DNA of 64,000 nucleotides from Calliopsis andreniformis (lineage: Eukaryota > Arthropoda > Insecta > Hymenoptera > Andrenidae), in NCBI RefSeq assembly GCF_051401765.1, contig NC_135071.1:17276961-17340960 (forward strand). The letters are read 5' to 3'. The position numbers and the translations under genes were made by a program. Positions 12,101-27,100 of this stretch are shown one piece after another. Numbering within the stretch: position 1 is the first letter of the stretch; every line of letters begins with the position of its first letter. The notes below the pieces were generated by a model. It made no database searches and was not told the DNA's origin. It saw only the letters and a list, made by a program, of their open reading frames with translations.

Positions 12101-15100
12101 GATTGGCTGAGCGTCTAACAGAGATGCTCCTCGTCTGTTGTCCTGTTTGTGTAACCTTTGCCACACGTGAACCCAGTTCTTAGCTCCGTCTTGTATCACT
12201 TTTCGTGCACTCCGCGACTCTCGATTACTTCCCTCCATTCCGACTCACCATGCTTCTAATAAGAGGCTGCTCCCTCGGGTCACCGATTTTAACGAAACTT
12301 CTGGGACGTGCAGGGATGCTGTTCGACTTGGGAAGCAGCTGCAGGCTCGAGGAGTTCGAAATTTTCGAGATGTTTGTTCAGCTTGGAGTTTGCCGTGTTT
12401 CGAGATGTTATCAGGGGAACTTCTGATCTTATCGATACTTTTTGTGGTCTTCTTGAGAGATCCTTCGTCTCTTCTTTCCCTTGCAGTCTGACCAGATTAT
12501 AACTAGGGATATGCGAGTCTCTTAGAAGCTAAAGTGATTTAGCTTCATATTATGAACCATGGTTTGTAAAATTTCTAATTTAAAGAGAAAAATGTCTCTC
12601 AGATTCAACAGAGAATTCGATTCTAAATGGATGACTTAATCCATGGTTTCCTTTTCTTAAAAATTCAAATGGAAATATGTGTATTTTCTCCTTCTGAAAG
12701 TTCTATTCTGCCTAGATAGTTCTCATAATTTTTTAGAGCTTCCTCACAATCAGATGTAGGTCCACTGTGTTTTGTAAGCTCCTCGAGAGATTATAGCTGG
12801 TGGGATTGTACATTAAGTAAGTTCTAATGGTTTCTGAGAATGAAAAATAATTGTGATAGTAATGATAAGCAAAGCGAGCCCTGGAATAGGGTCGTCGGCA
12901 TAGAACGAGGGTACGTCGTGTGCCACGGAACGCGACGCCTACAAGCATTTGTTTCTTTAATCGTACGCGAGTGCCGAGGTATCGATCGAGTGCACCTCGT
13001 ACTATGACTGCTCCAGTCCCGTTCGCAGTGGTTCGGTCGTTATCCCCCCTTGTTAATTGCATCTTTGACGTTACTTTTATGACCCACGAACGTCGACTTC
13101 TTCCTCTTCGTGGCCACACGAAGTTTCAGAGTTTCAATTTTCACAGCGAGAGCTCCAAGGAGATGGAGGAGCGCTGGAAACTGCTCTATTTTCGTTTTCT
13201 TAAGATGCTCGGTTGTGGTTACATTTTTAGGCCGCAGAAAGAGGAAAATTAATGAGAACTTTGAATATTTGAAAATTTGAATATTTGAAAATTTGAATAT
13301 TTGAATATTTGAAAATTTGAATATTTGAAAATTTGAAAATTTGAATATTTGAATATTTGAAAATTTGAATATTTGAATATTTGAATATTTGAATATTTGA
13401 ATATTTGAATATTTAAGAATTCCCCTATATTTGAGAATACCCATACTTGAGAACTGTAATACTTGAGAACTGTAATACTAGAGAATTGCAATACTTGAGA
13501 ATTGCAATGCTTGAGAGTTGCAATACTTGAGAATCCAAAAATTTAAATATTTGAAAATTCAAGAATTCGAATATCAGAAAATTTGAAAACAGTCTTTTCA
13601 CAACTCTTGTTGAATACATGTACATTACTCCGTTAATAGATTAAAATGTAACACGCTGGTTCGATCGATTTCAGACACCCCAGGAATAGATTTTCACGCT
13701 GCAGAGATTGTTGCCCGTACATGTACAATTTATACGATTCCATTGTGTCGGGGTATGGGGCATTTCCAACGCACCACCAGACAGGAATATCGATTTGTCG
13801 ATCGCGTTTTAGCGTGTTGCTTTGCATTCGGTATACAGAGGCGTGTAAATTGTTCGATTCCATGCTGTATTTTCGGACCTTTGCCACTTTTTCAAAGAGC
13901 ATTATACAGTGACAATTTAAACACTCGAACAGATAAATGATATAATACCAAAAACGATTAATCAGTTATTCATTTCAGTACATACATGAAAGTTGTGTCC
14001 ATTATCCAAGAATATGAAGAGATATGAATCTTACTCAAATGTTTAAGACCACCATTTCAACAAAATTGATGAAATTAGTTCATAGAGCTAACGATTATAT
14101 TTAGTAGACAATTTCTATAAGTGTTATACTTATATTCAGCCATAAATCATTGTAACATGTTCTCATTTCCTCTCACAATTTCAGTCTAACAATTTGTCAC
14201 GCCTCTCTAGACAAGTAAAGCAAGGCATTTCAGGAATTGTAGATGCATGATTATAATTACAGTAAGTGTTTTACAGAGCTCTGACTAATTACGATGCATT
14301 TGCTTTTTCCAGGCCCAGTCGGACGACGATGACGTGGCGGACGATGTGTCCGTCAACGTCGGGGGCCAAGATGACTTCATGTCCGAGTTCTTCGCAGAGG
14401 TGAGTACGAGGTTGTTACTTCACCCTTCGCTTCGCCGACGGGAAGAGATTAAACCAGCCGCCTCCACCCCCGTACTTTTCTCGCCCTTACGATGGTAACC
14501 AGAGAAACGAGATCGTCGTTTGCCCTTCTCTGGTTACGTTTAACTCCCCAGCGAGAGATCCTTGTATCGGAACACCTGTTTACTCGACCATCTACCTATC
14601 TTTCAAGCTTTCGATCAATTTGTTTCAATCGAGGAAGTAGCTTAGCTGGAGTGAACTTTAGAATTCAGCAGGAGGAAATGAAACTGCTCAGGCTTGCTTG
14701 ATAGAAGAATTAATTAACAAAATGATCGAGAAATTGAAAATTGAAACGAGAGAAAGTTTGAGGAATAATTCTTTCATGAGATATTGCAAGGACCGTTTGT
14801 CTCGAGAATATTTTCTGTGTAGTATTGTTATATTTGTAATTAGACTGCGTTGTATTATTATCCCGCTATCTGTGGTAAAACTTTAAGCTAAGCTTCCTAG
14901 AAATATCTTATTTAATTAACACTTCTGGTATCAGCCCTCCATCCTCGAGACCGACTATCAATGGCTTCAGTATTTCGAGCACTATCATTATGCGAAACCT
15001 TATCAGAGAGTTACACCTGAGGATCTACATTCGTTAGGAATAGCTAAAATCTGCAGCTCTAGATTATAGCCTGCTGGTGGTCAAACTCTGTCGTGATAGG

Positions 15101-18100
15101 AGCCATATTTCGTTTAGCAAGAATGCTTCTTGAAAGGTACATCCTCGATTGGAACAATATTTTATACAATGATTATTAATTATTATACACTTTGCCGCAA
15201 AATTAAGGGAAAAATTGTTGATATTTGAGCTGCTGTAACTTTGAGAAAAAAGATCGTACGACAGTGAGCCTAGGCTCATTCTAAAGGGTAAAGCCTCTAC
15301 TTTTTTATCTCTGAATTGAATTTTTGTGAAGACGCTTTTATGCTAGGCTGCAGGTAAAAAAAGAGAGGGTGCTTTTTCCTCAAATATTTTCCAACTTTAG
15401 ACGACTCTTCGGAGCTTGATAAATTTTTTTTGCGACTAATTTTGCAGTAGACTTCCAGTTTGAAGTCTCCCCTTTCCAACGAGACCTTAAAAATTGATCT
15501 ACGATTTTTTTTCGCCGAGTTATCGTACTTTGAACGAAAGTGCGACATCGACAGCAGAATAGCGCAATGATCCAGAGCTCCCAAAAATTGCCAATCTTTG
15601 AATTTCTATAACTTTGCGAAAAATAATCGTAGGAGAATGAGCCTGGACTCATTTTAAAGAGCAAAGCTTGCACTTTCTCACCCCTGAATTGAATTTTCCC
15701 GAAGACGCCTTTACACTCAATTAAAAGGTTTGAAAGTAAAGGTACTTCTTCCCCAGAATTTCCCTAGGATTTCCAAAACCTAGGAGTCGCAATAGGTACT
15801 ATTGCTGTCTCATGAGAAGTCCCCTGGGACAATGCATTCCAGGTGACTTTTTATAGGACAGGAATATCACCTAGCAGAGTCACATGCAGCCGATAAACCA
15901 GTCTGGCCATCCTTGCAATAGTCTATTCAGTTTATACCTAAATCCGCTTCTGCCGTCAGCAGATATTTTTGCGCAGTATCGAGTATCGGAGACAAAGCGC
16001 CAGTCTTCCGCTTCCGCGCCACAGTTCGGGAGCAGAAGAATGGGACACGGAATATTCGAGCTGGTCGTGACGCGACGCACCTACGCATCCTCCCAGCGTC
16101 CCTCTCGAAACATCCGCGCAAATATGTACTCGTTGACATTTCGTATCGGTTGCAATTCGCGTGGGCTCGCATAAAAGTGGGATTTCCTCTATGCAACTGG
16201 CTGCAGCTCTCAAACGCAAACAAAAACGAAATGCAATAGAATAGAATAGTCACGGGCGTATTGAAAACCATTGTCCTTGCATTATCTCTTCTACACTTTA
16301 ACCTTTAATCGAAGCATTGAAGCTTCTGAAAGCTTACTGGAAAGTAAATCAATCTTATTAATGACTGGAAGCATATGTACACATAAACCAGCAATAAATT
16401 CGCTAATTGAACATTGTCCTCTTGAAAGGTACCTGGTCTGAGAAGATCGTAAAAGCATGATTCCTCTGAGATAACACTAGGCGACTTATAGCATGCCACA
16501 ATATTTTTTAAGTTCAGTGACACGCATATCCTGGTATATAATGTTGTAGAATTATTGAAAAATTATTTAGAGAACCCTGTCATGGTTCTAAATAATATTT
16601 CAATTATTATAAAACTTTATTTAATTCAGTATTTAAAAAATACTGTGGCATGCTACAACTGCTACAAGTTGCCTAGTGTTGCCCCAGTCCCCAGTGGAAT
16701 TGCTTCCTAATAAAAGTCATGTAGGAGGGGAAACAGAGATGGATAAAAATTAGGAGCGTTCTCAAGTCTTCAGACGTGCCTACTAGCAGAAGGGTTAATT
16801 TACAATAATTTTGCCTCGAGTTCGGCGACGACGTTTTACGCTAAATAGCAGCACACGTGAAGGGAGAGATGGCTTCCAGCAAAGGTGAAACGTCGTTGCG
16901 TCAGTCGTTGCCGTGGAAACCACTACCCCGTTCCCTGTCTCTCTCCTTTCTAATTTATTAACGCCACTCTCCTTCCCTTTTCTCTCGACGGGGCCGCTTG
17001 CACAGCGGAAGGGCGATAAATCAAAGGGCAAAGTTTCGGTGAAAGTTCGCTACACCGACGCCGGAACAAAGTCTCCTCCTGGGTTCTCCCGAGGGTTCTA
17101 TCCTCGCGGTGAATCGGTGGCGTTGCAGCGATAACTTGTTTCTCTCGTGTGCCATCCCCTTCCGTCTTGCTGTCCCTTTCTCGTCCTACTATTTTCTCTA
17201 TGAATTCTTGTTGAACTTTTCATGACATGACCTTAACGACTTCTGATTTCTGCGTAGGTGGAGGAGATACGTGAGATGATAGACAGAATCCAGACGAACG
17301 TAGAAGATGTCAAGAAAAAGCACAGTGCCATCCTGTCGGCGCCACAGACCGACGAAAGTGAGTCCCTATCGTTTTCCCTTTGATAAGGCCGCAGGCTGGT
17401 GAAAAGTGTTGAAAGTGTGGCGAAAGTTATTTTTATTTTAAATTGAACCTGTTGACGTAGGAAAATATGGTTATTCTAGGTACAGTATATTTAATAATTA
17501 TGATAGGGATAAAATCAATTTACCTGATAATAAAGTAACAGTGATACGTTTTTTATGAGACTATAACTGGTAATAACATAATTTGACGAAAAGAGATAGT
17601 AGGTTTATTACTGACCCATGCGTGGACAGACAGTGGATTTTGTAACTTCAGGCTTTACTTTTCTCCTTATGAGCAAATTCTTTTCTCACTGTGCTTGAGT
17701 TTTTGAGATATGATATATTTATTTATATTATATACGTATTTAGATTTCTACAATTTTTTAAATCTCTATACGACTACAGAATAACAAATCCTTAAAAACG
17801 CAGCGTACAAAAGCATGTATAAGTAACTAGTTTCCAAATATTTCCCTTTGTCAATCAACACCTGTCGATAAAGTATCGAATCAAACCCTGAATTCTCGCC
17901 ACGTTTATTGGACTTTTCACCAGTCTGCGCAGGTCGTTCGTCTAGCTCGAACTTTGGCCTGTCGCTTTTGGAAACTGCGTCCGTTTCGAACGATATTTTC
18001 TGGTCGCCGTTTGCGACGCGACGCGTTCCTCGAGTTACATACATGCGTAATGCTTAGCGCCAGACGATAGTGTCCCTCGTTAACTGACCCCCAGACGTGC

Positions 18101-21100
18101 CTCTGTCTACCACGTGGGTTCACTTAACCAGGGAGGGCTACCAAATCGCATCAGCCTCGACTAGCCTCTTAGCGCCTAATAAAGGATTCTCGAGGCACCC
18201 TCGATGGAAACAAGTCTAAACGCGACGAAGTTAATTCCCAGCGTCATTCCAATCGTATCTGGCTGAAGGCAGTCCAAACGCCATCGTGTTTGATCTCGTT
18301 TCCATCGGGAGAATTTCAAGAATTCCTCAGGGTCGTCCCTCGACTTTTGGCGGCACGCTGGAACGCGAGGGTACGAAGATAGAGGGGGGTAATAAGGAGG
18401 TTTCGAAGGAGAGCGAGAGCCAGAACGAGAACGAGAGTAAGAGAATGGAAAGAGAGGGTGAGAGGGGATAGGGGTTGGAAGGTTGGTAATCGGCCTTGCC
18501 CTGGTTGCCATTGTAGCTGCCAGTCGGGGTTGAATCATCGTTCCTCTGCAACCCCTCGGCGATGGAAGAGCGGACAACCGCGGCTGGGCACGCGCGCATT
18601 CCCTAACCCTAACTTTAGCCCTTCTCTGCCTTTCCTCCACAGCCGTTTAACTCTTCGAGCATACTTTCTTTCAGACTTCTTTAATCGCTTCTTACTTGTT
18701 GGCCCTGCAGTTTGCGGAACTGTTACTGGATCGGGAGGGGAATTTTTTGCATATCGTTTGGGGGATTAAGGGAGGGAGGAAAGGTGTTACTTTTTGGGGT
18801 GTTTAATATTTATTGGGGTGGTTAGTTTATTATTTCAGTGGGGTGTCAGTGCATAAATTGAGTTGGTTGGGGTCTTAGTAGGAATAGTGTACTGCAGGGG
18901 AGGGTATATTTGATTTGTAGCTCAATTTTACAATTTTATTTGCTTCGATTGAGTCACTTAACCGGGGTACCAGGAGCAACACTCTATTTTGAGTTCACTT
19001 CTGTCGATTGAATCACTTGACCAGGGTCCTAGATAACCAGACCAGGGTTCTACATAAACGGAGTCACTTTAGCAGGGCTCTGCCACGTACAAAGAGAATC
19101 ACTTAACTGGGGTACCAAAAGCTACAGTGTATTCTAATCCCCAGACTACGTCTCTATTTCAATTTTTGTTTTCTCCATGATTTTCCTCTTCTCTCTTCCC
19201 TTCTTGTCACATAAGCGGGGTCTCAGAACACAAATCGAATCACTTAACCGGGGTTCCAGTACACAAACCGAGTCACTTAGCCAAAGTCCCGCCATCAATA
19301 CTCTATTTCACGTCCACCAACCTCCCTCGCTAGATTTCAGTTTCCACTTCCCTTCTTCCTGATCGAATCACTTAAACGGGGTGCCAGCACACCTCCTTCT
19401 ACAATTCCCTCTCGTGACACCTCGTCAGGTCCTCCAACAGAGGAACCCTGCTCACACCTTCGTATCGATGAAACAGCCGCAAGGCTCGCTTAGAACCAGC
19501 TACTAGCCAACTGTTGCTGATTGAACGTTCGTTTCGTTCCGCAAGCCAGCTCCACGATTAAGCCCTATTCCCTCCTAATTCTCGGTCTTGCCTGTCGGTC
19601 GGCTATCGTAGCTACATCAGAGGGGTCGAAGCTCCAGGGAAATAACCAGAAAGGTTAGCGTTGAACGAACGAGCCTCGGTGAAGAGAAAGGGCGTTTACG
19701 TCTGGCTAGCTCGACGGTAGGCGGTGTAGCGAAAAGATCGATCGAGCCCCATTTCTTCTTGCACGCCGAATGTCAGGTTATCGGGAGTCGACGTCTGTCC
19801 GAAAGGAAACACTGACTCGATGGCAGAGATTTAGAGATAGGACTGTTATAGATCAACCTTTATAAGTATTTTCGCTGGACCATTTAGGTCGTCCACTCGC
19901 TATAGGCTCACTGTTATCTTTGGAACCAGGGACACTGGTTACTCTAGGAATATTCGAATCGTAAGGAAGCTTTAAAGTGTTTCTCATGTTCACTCTTCTT
20001 ACACATTTCAGTGTAACTTGATAATAACATTTTTTTTATAAGTTTTTGAGTATATTAAACTTAGTGTACAGGTACTACTAGATGTACAAATTAATTTGTG
20101 ATGTTTCTATTTTTCTTTTTCTATATTCTATCTTTCTGTTTCGAATTTTTGAATCTCGATTTCGAAGATGATAAGTGAGGAAAAATTATTGAAAATTTTG
20201 GAGACCATTCCAAACACTAAAATTATTCTTGATTTTCCCCTAGATAAGTATCCAATTTCATACAAAAATCACCAAATTAATTCGTGTACACTTAATAAAA
20301 TAGATACTTTTCTGAGAATCTTCTATAAGAAACAGAATCTTGCTGAAATTCGATAGATATGTTTCGAGGACCCTAGAGCTCCCCCTCGAGTTAACGCCCC
20401 TTTGTCTCGTCAAAATAAACCTGCCTCGCTCTAAATATCATACAGCTCCAATATTTGTCTTCCCCGAGGCGAGACTGAAGAAAAAAAACTAGACTTCCAG
20501 AGGAAAAGAAGTCCAGGTCCGACTGACGTACCAGCGAGCTTGCAAAGAGGAAATATTGTATATCTCAGTGTCCTCTCTGACCATTCTTCGCTCGCCCCCG
20601 ATCGAGGGCACAGCGAAAGCAAGGTGTCGTTCGCGGTGGCTCCAGCATCGATCGCAGCGGGCGAAAGACGGAGACCGAGGCGGTGCGAAGGCGTGGGAAA
20701 ACTGATGAAAAGGAAGGACCGAGGAGGAAAGTCGGAAATGGGGGCAGAAGCTAACACAGCCGCGCGCCTTTTGCCGAAGGAAAGATATCGGGGACAGATT
20801 CGCAGAAGGCATCGGTTGTCGTTGAATTTCGCCGCCTCAGAGCCTAGGGAAATTCTCGGGGCGACCTCGCCTCTGTTATCGAATTCACTGAGAAACCTTT
20901 TAACCCCTTTACACTCACTTTTTTATCTCCAGATTTACCACCTAAAAATGCATCGATTACTTTTTGCATAAATTTATATTCCGATCCTTTTCGTGACATG
21001 CTTCTCGAACTTCTAGTGATCTGCAAAATTTTTTAGTAGACGTGGCTTGCACAGAGAGTGATGGCCTCGATGTGATTGAGTACAGGATGTCACAGAAAAT

Positions 21101-24100
21101 GGTGGCCACACATCAGCATCTTCATGATATATTTTAGAAATGCTTATAATTTACTTGAAGAAACTGCTGATAATTGTTTCCTTGTGCAATATTACGTACT
21201 TGGCATTGACGTTTCCTATACTGCCCAAGACTTCAACAAATTTTAGCCTATTTCGAGTCCCATCGTATGCAGTGTCTTGCAAAAAATAGTATTTCCAGAT
21301 CTATGTCTACCTGACCTTTTTTCATCCTTAAAAAGAGCAGAGAATATGGTTCCAAAGTTTGTCCACCAATTTCTGGAACACCCTGTACATCAAGGGTGTG
21401 AGTGCCAAGAAGTTAATTGCATCAGCAGCGAAAACCAGCTAGTTTTCAGGCTTATTCATGAACTGTTCGGAACTTGTACGCATTTCCATACCTGGTACAA
21501 TGGCTAGTAATCGATATCTATCTGTATTAATATGTCGCTGAATTGCTCCCATAGCTATCTTCGGACGAAGGACTTCACAATGGATATCGACTTTCCGCTT
21601 TCCAACTTCCGCTCCCTTCTCGACCGCGCTTCCCAGGGACGAGTCGTTTAAGAGCGGCGCGTTCCTCGAGATGCAAAGTATGTAGCCCGAGTGCTCGAAC
21701 TCTGACAAGAGGAGGCTACGTTTAAGATGAGCGCTTTTGACCGAACTGAATGCAAAATTTAGAGGATGATGAATATAAATGGGCACTGGAACATCAGCTG
21801 TTAATTTCCAGCGGGTTCGAAAGCGCGGGGCTACATGCTTGGTCTCGTTTTCATCGAGAAATCCTCCGTGATTCATTGGCAATGCTCGAGAAGGATATGA
21901 GGTTAGCGGGGAGAGTATAAGTACCGCCCCCGCGTAAGAGGTCGCCAACAATTTTCTGTTATATTGTACTTAGGGGGATCAGGCTTCTTTCTGTAGCTCT
22001 TTGAAGCATGGTAGAATTAAAGGTGCCCTACTTCTTTCATACCTAGATCATACTTTGTGGGATATTTTTTGTAGTACTGGTGGCATTTTTTGTAGCGCTG
22101 ATGGGATATTTTTAATGCAGTTTCTACTGAATTGTTGAGAAAAGGCATGAAAAACGCGTGAAGCGTGATAGATACAGAGAAATGTGTAGAATAAACCCTA
22201 AATCAGACACGAAGAAATTAGTAGAATAAGTCTAGAGTCAGACATAGAGAAGTCAGTAGAATAGGTCTAGAGACAGGCACAGAAAATCCAGCAGAATAAG
22301 TCTAGTGTCAGATACAGAGAAATCAGTAGAATAAGTCTAGAATTATACAGAGAAAAATTAGTAGAATAAGTCTAGAGTCAGGCACAGAGAAGCCAGTAGA
22401 ATAAGTCCCAAACCAGACACAGACAGACCACTAAAATAGGTCCCAAGCCAGGCACAGAGAAATAAGTAGAATAAGTCTCTAGTCAGACATACTCCACACG
22501 AACTTTCGACGTTTTAGCTGCAATTAGTGACTCTGAAACAAAATCCCAAACACAATTTCCTCTGACACACTTACATTTCGTTTTACCTGGGCACGTAGAA
22601 TCACTTTTCAACATTTCTGTCATTTCTCCAACACCCTATACAGTACTCATTCACTTAACAATAGGACCTTAAACAATCTACTTAGATACTAGAAAGAATG
22701 GAATCTAGATAAGTCGAGAACCCATCCACCCAAACTACCAAAGTAGACACATGTAGATACCTGAAACAGCCCCCAAACACCCTGTATAATATCGTCCAAC
22801 CTATCACAGCAATTTCACGTAGCAGTCAACACGTTAATCTCCCCGAATCAACAAGGAATTTTCTTGCCAGCGGCTCGATCGAAGCGGGCAGCGGTCCCCC
22901 ATCGTCGCGGCAGATCGCTCGCACGAGATCTCGAGCAGCTCGCTGCGTAATTCAGATTAGGTGGGCAGAAGGGTTGGGCGGGCGCGTGGGCAGGGGTTGG
23001 CGGATGACGCGAATCGATTTCGTCGCGCGGCCCGCCGCTCGAGCGTGTGCAGCTCGATAAGGGCGAGCAATCGAATCGAAGTCAATGTACTTGGGACCTG
23101 TTCTGCGCTCGGGACAGATCGTTACTCGCGACGTAGGGAGCGGTCACGCTCAGCCATCGCCACCAAATCTCAGGCATGAAAACGATCGATTCGATATATC
23201 TAGTAATTACATCTGAGAAATAACACTGTCACTTGCAAAGTATCCACTGCTGGGAGCTCAGAAGTTGTCAGTGGATCTGATCTTATTGGCTGAATTGGTC
23301 GCGTCTGTTAGTGCTACTTGCAGCGAACTGAGTACTGCTCTAATACTGAAGTTGTTCCATTGACAACTTCTGACAGTACTAGTAACTTCGTAATTGTACT
23401 AGAAATTATTTTTTAGAGACGAGGTGTCCCAGAACTGGTAGTAGCAGAAGGGAGTGATTCTATGTAAAAAAATAAGACGTAGATGTAGGATACGATGTTT
23501 AATATCAGGCTTCGTTTACTAAGAAACTGACTTTGAATTTTGATCGAGTATAAGTGTACTGAGGTACAAGTTTAGGCGATTGAAGGGTAAACAGGGAAAA
23601 GGGAATGCTCCTAGCGTGCCATGGAGACAGTCACTGGTCAGACCAAGAGTGTTCCCCTTACCTTATCCACCCTTCAGGCACCCAAAACAGTACTTCCGCA
23701 CACTTGCACGCGACCATAATTCAAACTCGATTTTCTCGAAAGCGAAGCACGGTATCAAAGAACTTTACTTCACGTTTTCGACTTACTTTTTCACGTAGAA
23801 TCTCTGGCTCTCCTCTTGTGCCGCCACTTCTGGAGCACTCTGTACAATTACTCTGTCGAACCTGTAATTTCTAAGTTCGAAATTGTGGCCGATGGCTGCG
23901 GCATTTCGGCGGTGATGGTTGAGCGTGACTGCTCCCACACTCGCGTGGCCACGCCGCCGAGGCTGTTACGCCCCCGCGGCGGATGCTCCTTTCGAGCGTC
24001 GGCTTTCTGGGACGTAAATCGCCCGCGATTCGATCGAATCCGAGCGTCCCGTGTTTCCCGAGCGTGCCGAGTTCTCGAGAGGCCTTAGAAGTAGGTCTGG

Positions 24101-27100
24101 CACGTTTCCACCCCGTATTAACCCAATTCCATTGAGCACCCTCGACGCAGGGGAATGCACCCCCTCCCCTCGAGCCCACGCCTCCGCCTCTGCTCGCCCT
24201 CGCGCACACGCACCCACGCGTGCCATTTACGCGACCATCGGCACGGGAGGGGGGATCAGATTTAACGAAATTCATTCATTGAGAGAAACCACCTTCTCGA
24301 AATAGCAACCACCCTTGGCAGGAGACTCTGACGATGGAGAGAGGATCGAAGGGGATCTGCCTTTAGACTTGGAGAAATTTTGATTTAGGTTTTAGTGTTT
24401 ATTTAACCCTTTGCAATTGATTGTCTCCTCTGAGGGGATGAAATTTGTGATAAAATTTGTGGAGAATTGGAACCTCAGAGTAGAGGAGGTTAATAGTTAT
24501 ATACTACTTGTATTTTATAATATTGTAACAATATATTTTAATTTTTGTACATACTTTAGAATTATTGGAGAATTGTATAGAAAATCGTATCGTGGTTCTG
24601 TTTAGGAGACTTTCTTGATTATTGTAAAATTTGTATACTATACTGTTTAACTGAAAAAATATTGACACCTAGTTAATGAAAGAGGAAGGAATAAGAAGAA
24701 AAAAAATTATTGGGTCACGAAAGGGTTAAGAGCAATTTTGGGGTAAGCTGGGGTGAAATGAATGTTGCAGGATTTACTCGGTTTAAACCTGAGAGCTTAA
24801 TTGGGTCTTAGAGAAGAGGAGAGCAATTTATGCGCTGATAATTTATTTCTGTGTTATGACAAATGGAGGAAAATGGTAGGATAATTCTTAGAATTAAAGA
24901 AGATGGTTTTACATTGAAGGAGTATCTATGTATTCTGTATGAGCTGGTGCTTTAGAATCTATCTATAACTCGAGGAATGCAAAAGACATATTCTTGAAGT
25001 CGCCTCACTCGTTGACAGTTCGATTAAAGTGAAGAATGAAAGAAAAGAGTAGAAACTAATTGTAGGAATATCGATCTATGTATCTATGAATTTATATCGA
25101 AGAAGGAACTACCTTTATATTGGACTGTATTGTACACAGAGTACTTGAATATTATCCAATACACAAATATCTGCCAATTATCTACCACCAAAGATCACAA
25201 ATAATTATCACAATTCTACATCGAGTAGATATTATTAAAAATTCTTTTAGTCATCAAAAAATGTTCCGCTCCAGATTCCACCGATGCACAGAACCTGTTA
25301 ACAGAGATCGAAACCTCAGATAAAACGCTCGATACGTGTTTGTGTCGTCGGTGAAATTAGTTACGAATCTGTCAATGAGCAGTGAAGCAGCGAGGGAAGC
25401 GTGGGCGGAGATCGCGATATGGCAAGGACGAGGAGAGAGTGTCGATGACAGGGCAGACATCCACTAGACTCGTGCTTCTTTTCTCAATTCTCCTCTTTCT
25501 CCTCGACCCGTCGTTGCCCCGATCCACCATCTTCTGCGACGATTCTTTCTTCCTCAGTACCTTGGTATTTCGAGTTGAAATCACAGCAATTAATTTTTTT
25601 CAGAGAAATCTTGGATGATGCTTTCCAAGTACCTCGAGATCGCCAAACATAATAAATAATCTCTGTGTATTGTCTAATCGAAACAATAATCTTGTTCAGG
25701 TTCTATCCTTCTAGCTAGAGTGTCTACCTTCTAGTTTTCTTTCTTCTTTTTTTACACATTTTCGTAACACCTGACGAGATACTTTCATCTCCAAAAATAT
25801 TTAAATATTGCCTTACGCTTGATCCTGTATTTAAGTCAATTCTCTGGAGCAGTTTTCTAAAACAACACTCTAAAAATACAGAGCATTTTCTATCGAAGAC
25901 TTAATGGAGACACAGATATTTCTCCTGTTAGATTATACGAAAACCTCATCTCCTGGCCCCTCTGACCGATGCCCAACGAGCCATTACTAGAATCGAAAAC
26001 TGGTAAAAGAAATCATCGACTGTTGGAGAGTTCTCCAGCGGCTTTATTAAGATTAACAGCGACGAGTGATCCAATACTTGAAACTTAATTAGTGCCACGA
26101 GTGACTCGTTACCAGAGAAGGGGTCAACGATAACGAATCTTCGATCGAGTCTATTCACAGCCGCCTTCCGCGCGCATAAACGAAGTCAAATGATCTTCGA
26201 TAACTCGCGATGTCGATGCTATTCGATGCATTTATTCGACATTATTTGTGCCTCGTCAAAGCTAGGCTCGGTTAGTAATTGAAAAAAAAAAATATGAAAC
26301 GAAAGCCTGGAACCTCTGATCGCTCACAAAGGACCCTTTCCTTCTTTGTTGCAGAGGTCAAAATGGAACTGGAAGACCTGATGTCCGACATCAAGAAAAC
26401 GGCCAACAAAGTCAGGGCTAAATTAAAGGGTAAGTGGAACGATGGACACAATCCTTTAGCTCCTTTTCCGCGGTAGCTCAGGATAACGCCTCTGACTTTG
26501 GTACCGCCGCCTCTGTCGGCTCTATTGCCAGTATGTATTCACAAAGACACGTTGGAACAGTGTAGGTAGGGTGGTTCGTGCACGAGGACAGGGTTAAAAG
26601 AACTATAAAACTACCACGGTGTTTCGAGTTTGACATTCCGGTTGTTTTCGATGTCCAGTGATAGAGCAAAATATCGAGCAAGAGGAGCACACGAACAAAT
26701 CCTCGGCGGACCTGAGGATACGCAAGACACAGCACTCGACGCTGTCCAGGAAGTTCGTCGAGGTGATGACGGAGTACAATCGAACGCAGACCGATTACAG
26801 AGAGCGGTGTAAGGGGAGGATACAACGACAGCTGGAAATCAGTAAGCGTTTGGAGTTTAGAATGTCATGATTTAGTTTCAGAGCTGGTAGCAAAAACAGC
26901 TAGAGTCGAATTGCACAGTTTTCTTATTGGCAACAGATTTCAGTAGCCAGAAAAGAGATTCACAGCACAGTGGGGCCTGTCCCATAAAACCTGTGAATTT
27001 TTATGCTAAGTAAACGTTGTAGAAATACATTTAGTAGTGACTCGAACGATTTTAGATTCGTTTCCACTGGCAAATGCTGGTGATGCTATCCAGATGCATC

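Larger units (their letters stand above)
6148..14312 (+). other. Syntaxin 1A intron 1
   Basis: The intron is 8.2 kb, from GTGAGT to TTTTTCCAG. It holds CT/GA microsatellites near its 5' end and the AT-rich minisatellite at 13261-13590. A GC-richer block is at 10050-10610 and a moderately repetitive segment at 8690-8880. An open frame of 101 codons on the minus strand at 11605-11910 has no recognisable domain or splice context. No nested gene could be supported. Confidence 0.6.
17358..26354 (+). other. Syntaxin 1A intron 3
   Basis: The intron is 9 kb, GTGAGT to TTGCAG. It holds the CACTTAACCGGGGT repeats (18950-19400), a mariner-like foldback (21083-21385), the 35-bp satellite (22184-22497) and GC/CpG-rich stretches near 20430-20900, 22860-23180 and 23880-24300. 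A 170-codon minus-strand open frame at 21439-21951 has no recognisable domain. No nested gene could be supported. Confidence 0.6.

Noticed and set aside
21439..21951. 170-codon minus-strand open frame in syntaxin intron 3
   Set aside because: No recognisable domain, no signal or membrane segment, no matching neighbouring exons. Long for chance but unsupported; a protein search could reopen it.
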